A stretch of DNA of 38,534 bases from Prevotellaceae bacterium (GTDB lineage Bacteria > Bacteroidota > Bacteroidia > Bacteroidales > Paludibacteraceae), in NCBI GenBank assembly GCA_031261165.1, contig JAISJU010000086.1, forward strand, positions 1 to 38,534, written 5' to 3'. The notes beneath the pieces are model-generated. The model did not search any database. It was not told the origin of the DNA and saw only the letters and a program-made list of their open reading frames with translations. This document shows positions 34,398-38,534 of the stretch, one piece after another. Made by a program: the position numbers and the translations under genes. The number at the start of each line of letters is the position of its first letter. Within the stretch, counting starts at the first letter, position 1.

Positions 34398-34492
34398 GTC
34401 TATTATCTAAAAGTCTTGTGTCTTGGCTCTTGCGTCTTGGCTCTTGCGTCTTGGCTCTTGGCTCTTGGCTCTTGTATCTTGGCTCTTGTATC
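34398..34492. repeat. cttggctcttgcg tandem filler
   Basis: About seven units of six to fourteen bases: cttggctcttgcgt repeated twice, then cttggctcttgg and cttgtatcttgg variants. It is the longest filler in the window and fills the portal-nozzle gap. Confidence 0.9.
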
Positions 34493-34540
34493 TAAATCCA
34501 TCTGCGCCGCCACTTCCGGCGGCAACTGCATTGCGCTCAT
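34403..34540 (-). CDS. Very small ORF after portal with repeat-coded tail
   Basis: The ATG follows the portal stop without a gap (TAGATG), suggesting re-initiation. The first 17 residues (MSAMQLPPEVAAQMDLD) look like ordinary coding sequence; the other 28 (TRAKIQEPRAKSQDARAKTQ, then EPRHKTFR) are produced entirely by tandem cttggctcttgcgt filler. It may be a short expressed peptide or the start of an older gene whose rest was lost. It is below the ORF-track size cut-off. Confidence 0.45.
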   Translation of the reverse strand: MSAMQLPPEVAAQMDLDTRAKIQEPRAKSQDARAKTQEPRHKTFR

Positions 34541-36421
34541 CTACTGCCCGGCTTGTACTTCCTGCTCGCGCTTATTAATGGCATCAAGTAATTGCTCTTT
34601 GAATGGGAAATTACCCGCATCTATTATTGTCCGAAGGTCTAATATATTCTGCGTATCGTATTGCTTGAGTTGTAACAGCATATCATTCACCATAAGGCGG
34701 TAGGCGGGCGTGTCCGTATTTTCGGCAATGGATATTTCAGTGTCTATATCTTTCACGCGCTGCGGGTCGTATTTCAAAGACCTGTTTTTATTTCGGTCGT
34801 AAATGTATCGTTCGCTGTCATAACACTGCTGCATCATCTGTACCGTCTGCTTGGCGCAGCGTATCAAGTAACTGTTAAAGCATTCAAACAGCGACTTTAA
34901 ACTTGTCGCCGCATTTTGCGTTTGCTGCGCATACATCATTGCCGGAGTTCCTGCCGTTGGTGCCGCGCCCTGTAAGGAACCAAATATTCCGCTCACGCGC
35001 TCGGCGGCGTTGAATAAAGTGCCTGTTGCTGTTAGCGGACTGAAAGCCTGCTGTATTGTGCTGATGTGCTGCGGTGCGGGTACGCCGTCTTTCGCCTTGT
35101 AGATAATCATACCATTGTAAGAGGTATATTCTTCCGCAATCTCCTCAATGGATTGTTTATCCGAAATCGCTTCTTGCGGAAAAAACAAAAGGTCTTTCGC
35201 GCTGTATCTCGTCAAAAGTTTGACAGTGGTGAATAACTGATTTATCTCTTTTTGAACGTCTATCAAATCCTTAACAAAGGAAAATACCCTGCCCTCAACG
35301 AATTTATGCGCCTCAAATAAAATGGTCGGCTCGCCGTGCCAGTACGGATTGACAAGTTCCGTCAATACATCTCCGGCGGGCGTAAGAGCGTAATAAACCC
35401 AAACCTCATCATTTGCCCATTCCCAATCAAGCAATAGCATATTGTCCGGCAATACGCCCATAGCCGATTGCTCTCTTGCCCGCAACGCATTAATAGCCTC
35501 AAAATCGGCTTCACTGCCGTTCTCGTAGAAATCATAAGTGCCGTGCAGATAATCCTGCACCCAAAAACCCTCGCGGGTTTCACGCGCCCAAACGTGAATA
35601 ACGCGGCATTGCTGCGCACTGTTCATATCCGGCGTGAAAAAATCTTTTTCTACACTCTGGTCGGTAAAGGTTTCTATCATCTGGAACACGCGTTCTTCCT
35701 GATTGGCATATAAACTGCGCAGATAGTTCGCGCGTTTTTTGTCCCCACCGGCAAATACCTGTAATATCTTACCAATAGTCGTATCGGTAATATAACCAAC
35801 CATTCCGCAGTCTGTATAGCGCGGGTCGGTCATCGTATTGTCAATGAACAGTGAAAATGGACTGACATAATCACAAAAAATATCCTTGCTGCCGTTGCGA
35901 GTTCCAAAAATTCGATTGCTTGCCGTCATACCCAAAACAGCCAATGTCTCCAACTCGTGCTGAACTAATTTCTTAATTTCGTTTTTACGGTAATTGGTAT
36001 GTAGCGTTGCTGTTAATACTTCGCTCTCATACTGAGCATCTTCTTTCTGCGCTATGCAGACGGGCAGGGTGATGTTGGATATATACACGCCTACGGCGGT
36101 GCGAATAGCATTGCGAATAATATTGAATTGACCGGCATTCAAACCGTACTCTGTTCTTAAATAATGCCGTTCCGATACGTTTCTTTTTGTTTTTTGGTCA
36201 AAAACAGTATCCAAATTTTGGTCGCCATACACAAACTCAATATTCCGCCGAGCATCTTCGCGCCATTTGGCTAAGGACTGCCAGCAATTATAAGCAGACA
36301 TCAAGACCGTTTGCCTGCGCTTTTGACCGTCATAGTCTTCATTCGCCGCCGCTTTCTTTGATTTTTGCTTGCCAATGCTGTTTTTTTGATATGTCTGTAA
36401 TATCCTCTTTTGATTGACCAT
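34541..36421 (-). CDS. Portal protein
   Basis: A 626-residue dodecameric head vertex through which DNA enters and leaves. Typical signs are the N-terminal YNCWQSLAKWREDARRNIEF, the conserved NAGQFNIIRNAIRTAVGVYI, a long wing domain with DYVSPFSLFIDNTMTDPRYT, a central stem helix region (VEGRVFSFVKDLIDVQKEIN, QLFTTVKLLTR) and a Gln-rich tunnel/crown helix (TAGTPAMMYAQQTQNAATSL). Length and layout fit portals of Bacteroidetes short-tailed phages. It is the first gene of the long - strand late series, with a promoter-like box about 54 bases upstream. Confidence 0.9.
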   Translation of the reverse strand: MVNQKRILQTYQKNSIGKQKSKKAAANEDYDGQKRRQTVLMSAYNCWQSLAKWREDARRNIEFVYGDQNLDTVFDQKTKRNVSERHYLRTEYGLNAGQFNIIRNAIRTAVGVYISNITLPVCIAQKEDAQYESEVLTATLHTNYRKNEIKKLVQHELETLAVLGMTASNRIFGTRNGSKDIFCDYVSPFSLFIDNTMTDPRYTDCGMVGYITDTTIGKILQVFAGGDKKRANYLRSLYANQEERVFQMIETFTDQSVEKDFFTPDMNSAQQCRVIHVWARETREGFWVQDYLHGTYDFYENGSEADFEAINALRAREQSAMGVLPDNMLLLDWEWANDEVWVYYALTPAGDVLTELVNPYWHGEPTILFEAHKFVEGRVFSFVKDLIDVQKEINQLFTTVKLLTRYSAKDLLFFPQEAISDKQSIEEIAEEYTSYNGMIIYKAKDGVPAPQHISTIQQAFSPLTATGTLFNAAERVSGIFGSLQGAAPTAGTPAMMYAQQTQNAATSLKSLFECFNSYLIRCAKQTVQMMQQCYDSERYIYDRNKNRSLKYDPQRVKDIDTEISIAENTDTPAYRLMVNDMLLQLKQYDTQNILDLRTIIDAGNFPFKEQLLDAINKREQEVQAGQ

Positions 36422-36470
36422 TTTTTTGACTTAAAATAAAAAACAAAAAACGGCTTTTTTCGCGGCTTTT

Positions 36471-36490
36471 GTTTCCCATAAATATAATTT
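36471..36490 (-). promoter_or_regulatory. Promoter-like box before the portal operon
   Basis: gtttcccataaatataattt on the + strand, read on the - strand as TATATTTATGGG, resembles TAnnTTTG. It matches the box before the scaffold gene in 18 of 20 bases and stands at a similar distance from its ATG (54 against 58). The pair may be recognised by the same late regulator. Confidence 0.55.
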
Positions 36491-36537
36491 CTGCAAGAGG
36501 CTGTCTGTTCGACTGTCTATAATAAACCGCCAAACCT

Positions 36538-36546
36538 TATCTTTGC
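36538..36546 (+). promoter_or_regulatory. TAnnTTTG box before the + strand GRP-motif gene
   Basis: TATCTTTGC is an exact match to the Bacteroidetes -7 consensus, 22 bases before the ATG at 36568. A clear -33 TTG at 19-21 bases spacing is not visible. It is divergent from the portal promoter. Confidence 0.55.
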
Positions 36547-36567
36547 ACAATAAAAAATTCGGTCATA

Positions 36568-36960
36568 ATGAGAAAAGAGGCAAAAAATACACAGAAACTT
36601 ACACCAAAAAAAAGAAAAAAGGGCGCAGGGCTAAAAAAAGGACAAACAAATAATCCCGATGGTCGCCCTGTTGGTGCGCTCAATAAAGCAAATGCCACAA
36701 CAAAGAAAATTATCTCTACATTCTACCTCATTGACAAAGACGGCGACAATAAAACCCAACTCGAAAAAATACTTTGGGAATTGCGCATATCAGAGGACAA
36801 TCATAATGGCTTGGAACTTGAATATAAAATCAACACCTCACTCAAGTATTTGCGATTCATTGCCTCATATTATAAGGACGAAGAAACCGAAACCGAAATA
36901 GAGGACATTAAAAATATTCTACAGGGTATGAAGAAAATAAACGCCATCTTTGACGATTGA
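36568..36960 (+). CDS. GRP-motif protein, possible terminase small subunit
   Basis: A 130-residue protein. A very basic N-terminus (KLTPKKRKKGAGLKKGQTNN) runs into PDGRPVGALNKA, the KGQxxNPxGRPxGxxNK motif seen in DUF5681-type and other phage-linked DNA-binding proteins. The rest is helical and acidic (LEYKINTSLKYLRFIASYYK, DEETETEIEDIKNILQ). This layout fits a small terminase or a DNA-binding factor, but no decisive motif is present. It is the only + strand gene near the portal and has its own promoter-like box, so it may be made separately from the late genes. The end of the gene runs into a degraded dispersed-repeat copy. Confidence 0.6.
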   Translation: MRKEAKNTQKLTPKKRKKGAGLKKGQTNNPDGRPVGALNKANATTKKIISTFYLIDKDGDNKTQLEKILWELRISEDNHNGLELEYKINTSLKYLRFIASYYKDEETETEIEDIKNILQGMKKINAIFDD

Positions 36961-37004
36961 CAAACGTAGTCGAAGTACGGTTACTGAGCGATGGTTCCTG
37001 CTTT
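36961..37004. repeat. Degraded dispersed repeat between convergent genes
   Basis: cgtagtcgaagtacggttac then tgagcgatggttcc is a broken copy of the dispersed repeat in the gap between the GRP-motif gene and the 71-residue ORF. No terminator hairpin is seen. Confidence 0.7.
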
Positions 37005-37220
37005 TTAGGCAAATTTCAATTCAGGTTTTACCTCATTCACCAGCAAATCCCCCTTATCCGTTCCCCAGCAATGGCTCTTGCCCGGCACGCGGTACAGGTA
37101 AAGAATTTCATTACGAAACGCCTTACACCCCAAGTATTCAAACTTAACCGCCGCCATTTTCTCCGCGCCGCCCCTCTGTTCAAAAACAGCACCCGGCGAC
37201 AATTTCCTTAACTCAATCAT
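37005..37220 (-). CDS. Small hypothetical protein
   Basis: A 71-residue protein (MIELRKLSPGAVFEQRGGAE, KMAAVKFEYLGCKAFRNEIL) with two Cys and a Trp (SHCWGTDKGDLLVNEV). It reads like a small beta-barrel or SH3-like fold ('LSPGAVF...WG...V'). No family recognised. It is in line with the three small - strand ORFs that follow to the right, each separated by filler or AT-rich gaps. Confidence 0.6.
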   Translation of the reverse strand: MIELRKLSPGAVFEQRGGAEKMAAVKFEYLGCKAFRNEILYLYRVPGKSHCWGTDKGDLLVNEVKPELKFA

Positions 37221-37227
37221 AATTATT

Positions 37228-37275
37228 ATTATTAAAAGTCTTGTGTCTAAAAGTCTTGTGTCTTATGTCTAAAAG
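37228..37275. repeat. aaaagtcttgtgtct filler
   Basis: Two exact 15-base units (aaaagtcttgtgtct) and a third shortened one (tatgtct, aaaagtctt). The 108-residue gene's last codons and TAG (GACTTTTAG on the - strand) form its right-hand unit. Confidence 0.88.
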
Positions 37276-37595
37276 TCTTCCGTCTGTATTTCAATCACCG
37301 TTTCCTCACCGCTATCTTTCAGCATTTTCATTTTCAGCAACTCCTGTATTTTCTCATACAGAAAATCCGACAAGTTACAGCCATCTTCCGCATTCTCTAT
37401 TTCATACAAAGCCGATGACACATCTTTAGTCAGAAACCGCAACCGCTCAACCGCGCGTTTCATCTCGCTCAATTTCTGCTTTTCCTCGCGTTTAAACGAA
37501 TAACCTGCTTTCTTCAACTGTGCTTCCGCTTCCACAGTTGCCACATCGGCGCACAAATACGCCAAATTAGTGTAATAAAGTGCTTTTGTATTCAT
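37269..37595 (-). CDS. Small hypothetical helical protein
   Basis: A 108-residue protein, mostly helical (YYTNLAYLCADVATVEAEAQ, KKAGYSFKREEKQKLSEMKR, SSALYEIENAEDGCNLSDFL), followed by IQELLKMKMLKDSGEETV. No transmembrane segment or known motif. The end (IQTEDF) is coded by filler repeat. It is probably an early or packaging-related small gene. Confidence 0.62.
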   Translation of the reverse strand: MNTKALYYTNLAYLCADVATVEAEAQLKKAGYSFKREEKQKLSEMKRAVERLRFLTKDVSSALYEIENAEDGCNLSDFLYEKIQELLKMKMLKDSGEETVIEIQTEDF

Positions 37596-37652
37596 AGCAT
37601 ATTTATAATTAAAATCATTTCAAATAATAAGTATTTTTGTATTCATATTGTT

Positions 37653-37835
37653 TTAATTTTTTGTTTTTAAATATTCCTCCAATACTAAACCGGGCTCTTT
37701 GTAAACTTGAACCCAATATGCGGCAGCATTGAATGTGTCAATCAATATTGCCTTAATTTCAGAATCCATATCCAATCTCCTCAACCTTAAATATGTTTCT
37801 GCTACTTCTGTTGTTGTTTTTTTATCTACAAGCAT
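37653..37835 (-). CDS. Very small hypothetical protein
   Basis: A 60-residue helical protein (DKKTTTEVAETYLRLRRLDM, AILIDTFNAAAYWVQVYKEP). The composition and ATG start after an AT-rich leader look genuine. Function unknown; it is the first of the small - strand genes left of the non-coding region. Confidence 0.55.
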   Translation of the reverse strand: MLVDKKTTTEVAETYLRLRRLDMDSEIKAILIDTFNAAAYWVQVYKEPGLVLEEYLKTKN

Positions 37836-37953
37836 AATTAATTATTTTATTATTTGTTTATTTCTGTTCTTTACAAATAAGCAATCCCGCCTATTTGCTA
37901 TTTAATTCATTGAAAACTAATCACTAACAACTAAAAACTAACAATTTCTTTTT

Positions 37954-37994
37954 ACCTTACTTATAGGCGCGTGCCGCGCCTTACTGCGTAAGGT
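37954..37994. repeat. Compound inverted repeat
   Basis: The outer arms accttac (37954-37960) and gtaaggt (37988-37994) surround the inner arms ggcgcg (37966-37971) and cgcgcc (37975-37980), with a 3-base loop. The GC-rich inner stem is striking in an AT-rich surrounding. It could be an RNA hairpin, a protein-binding site or a mobile palindrome. Confidence 0.7.
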
Positions 37995-38060
37995 GTAACA
38001 CAAGTTAGACGCGTTTTCCGTTTGGCTCTAAAAAAAAACGGCATTTCAGCCGATACATTC

Positions 38061-38102
38061 CGGTGGGTGAGCGAAGTCGCGGTGGGTGAGCGAAGTCGAA
38101 CC
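38061..38102. repeat. Dispersed-repeat pair with a 19-base first unit
   Basis: cggtgggtgagcgaagtcg (19 bases) is followed directly by a second copy that continues into aacc. The unit length here is not a multiple of three, unlike the truncated copy in the giant gene (18 bases); this copy is not inside a gene. Confidence 0.88.
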
Positions 38103-38113
38103 CCAAATATTAT

Positions 38114-38143
38114 AGTTGCGTCATATTATAATATGACGTAACT
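38114..38143. promoter_or_regulatory. 30-bp near-perfect palindrome, operator-like
   Basis: gttgcgtcatatta pairs with taatatgacgtaac with one mismatch and no loop; one more base pair extends each side. An uninterrupted AT-rich centre and no T-tract argue against a terminator and for a dimeric regulator site. The bound protein is unknown; the XRE regulator of this element is one candidate. Confidence 0.6.
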
Positions 38144-38195
38144 TTTAACGCTTTTATATCAAATGCCTGATAATCAAAAATCTAATTGTTAAACG

Positions 38196-38225
38196 TTGTG
38201 CCAAAAGTGCCAAAACCTGTCTTTG
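38196..38225 (+). promoter_or_regulatory. Promoter-like TTG-N19-TGTCTTTG
   Basis: TTG (38196-38198) and TGTCTTTG (38218-38225; one mismatch to TAnnTTTG) are 19 bases apart, the usual Bacteroidetes spacing. The spacer contains a tandem gtgccaaaa. It would transcribe rightward, antisense to the small ORF at 38338-38511, so either a short RNA or a gene outside the window would be its product. Confidence 0.4.
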
Positions 38226-38337
38226 TTTGTCGCTATTTTTTGAGATAACCCGCTAAAAACAAATAAGTTACATATTTTTTATTATTGTCAAATAGAAACG
38301 TAAATAACTTAATTTCAATCATTTAACTGTTTTCTTA

Positions 38338-38511
38338 TTATCTATTCCAAAATGCCTTTATTATTTTGTTTTTCCAATACTTAATTGATAAATAAAATGG
38401 TGTGAGTGGATATATGTAATTATATTCCTCTCTCCCCTTTATTCCCTCTACGGCGGCTTCCAGATTAGTTAATCTACGCCTAATTTCCAATAATTCTGTT
38501 TCTTTACTCAT
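38338..38511 (-). CDS. Very small ORF at the right edge
   Basis: A 57-residue ORF below the ORF-track cut-off. MSKETELLEIRRRLTNLEAA looks like a short coiled-coil, followed by VEGIKGREEYNYIYPLTPFY and a basic end (IKYWKNKIIKAFWNR). It resembles small phage proteins with a helical start and basic tail, but no family is recognised. Confidence 0.45.
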   Translation of the reverse strand: MSKETELLEIRRRLTNLEAAVEGIKGREEYNYIYPLTPFYLSIKYWKNKIIKAFWNR

Positions 38512-38534
38512 ATTATTTATTTTTATTAGTTATA

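Larger units (their letters stand above)
37836..38337. other. About 500-base non-coding region with palindromes and repeats
   Basis: No supported ORF. From left to right it holds an AT-rich leader of the 60-residue gene, a ctaatcactaacaactaaa-type tandem filler (37916-37944), a compound inverted repeat (37954-37994), a dispersed-repeat pair (38061-38102), a near-perfect palindrome (38114-38143), a tandem gtgccaaaa with a promoter-like pair (38196-38225) and an AT-rich end. It could be a regulatory or replication-linked region at the border of the early genes. Confidence 0.6.

Noticed and set aside
1-38534. Complete circular genome whose integrase is split at the window ends
   Set aside because: Joining the end to the start puts a TAG in the integrase frame a few codons upstream without a start codon, so the window is simply cut.

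Overview
The window is about 38.5 kb of a temperate tailed phage or prophage, and the host is most likely a member of the Bacteroidota (probably Bacteroidales). The reasons are moderately AT-rich DNA, almost no Shine-Dalgarno sites, promoter-like boxes close to the TAnnTTTG consensus, a Bacteroidetes-style tyrosine integrase, and structural genes of the portal / nozzle / giant internal protein / MCP type. No ribosomal, tRNA, CRISPR or IS gene was seen. The replication and early-control genes are not in the window and probably lie beyond the right edge. The left edge cuts the integrase.

Layout. At 1-1131 on the + strand are the integrase (5' end missing) and a small Cro/CI-type regulator overlapping it by ATGA. 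From 1154 to 36421 almost everything is on the - strand, so the virion programme runs right to left. Its first half is portal (34541-36421), a tiny ORF, tail nozzle/stabilisation protein (31781-34384), four internal or hypothetical virion proteins, and one 4188-residue polyvalent protein (16308-28874). A + strand cassette of two genes (a small unknown protein and a rhomboid-like intramembrane protease, 15269-16223) splits the programme and ends in a bidirectional hairpin terminator. The second half is scaffold, major capsid protein, head/connector genes, tail-fibre genes with a glycosyltransferase among them, a beta-helix spike, a membrane/lysis cluster (coiled-coil membrane protein, holin-like protein, M15 endolysin, possible spanin or outer-membrane protein) and the terminase large subunit. 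Right of the portal are a divergent + strand GRP-motif protein (possible small terminase), four small - strand ORFs and a 500-base non-coding region with palindromes.

How the genes work together. Scaffold, MCP, portal and terminase build and fill the head. The nozzle, connectors, fibres and spike make a short-tailed (podovirus-like) particle. The 197-, 375- and 4188-residue proteins are likely carried inside the virion and ejected with the DNA. The giant protein joins a ddrB-like ParB domain, a barnase/EndoU-like nuclease region, a MuF-C-like region, an ART-like region, two HExxH zincin-like regions, an inorganic-pyrophosphatase-like domain, an LPD3-like domain and an LPD38-like domain.

The most unusual content is repeat architecture. 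(1) A roughly 24-bp repeat with core tgagcgaagtcgaa is scattered through genes and gaps. Inside genes its units are multiples of three and mostly encode STSLSN/STSLSDR. (2) The same unit is found inserted in a second palindromic repeat (ttgcggg...cccgcaa), with empty, single and tandem-double versions in one gene, mostly between domains of the giant protein. (3) Many genes end in short tandem repeats that themselves supply the stop codon. (4) The terminase reading frame is broken at a run of ten A.
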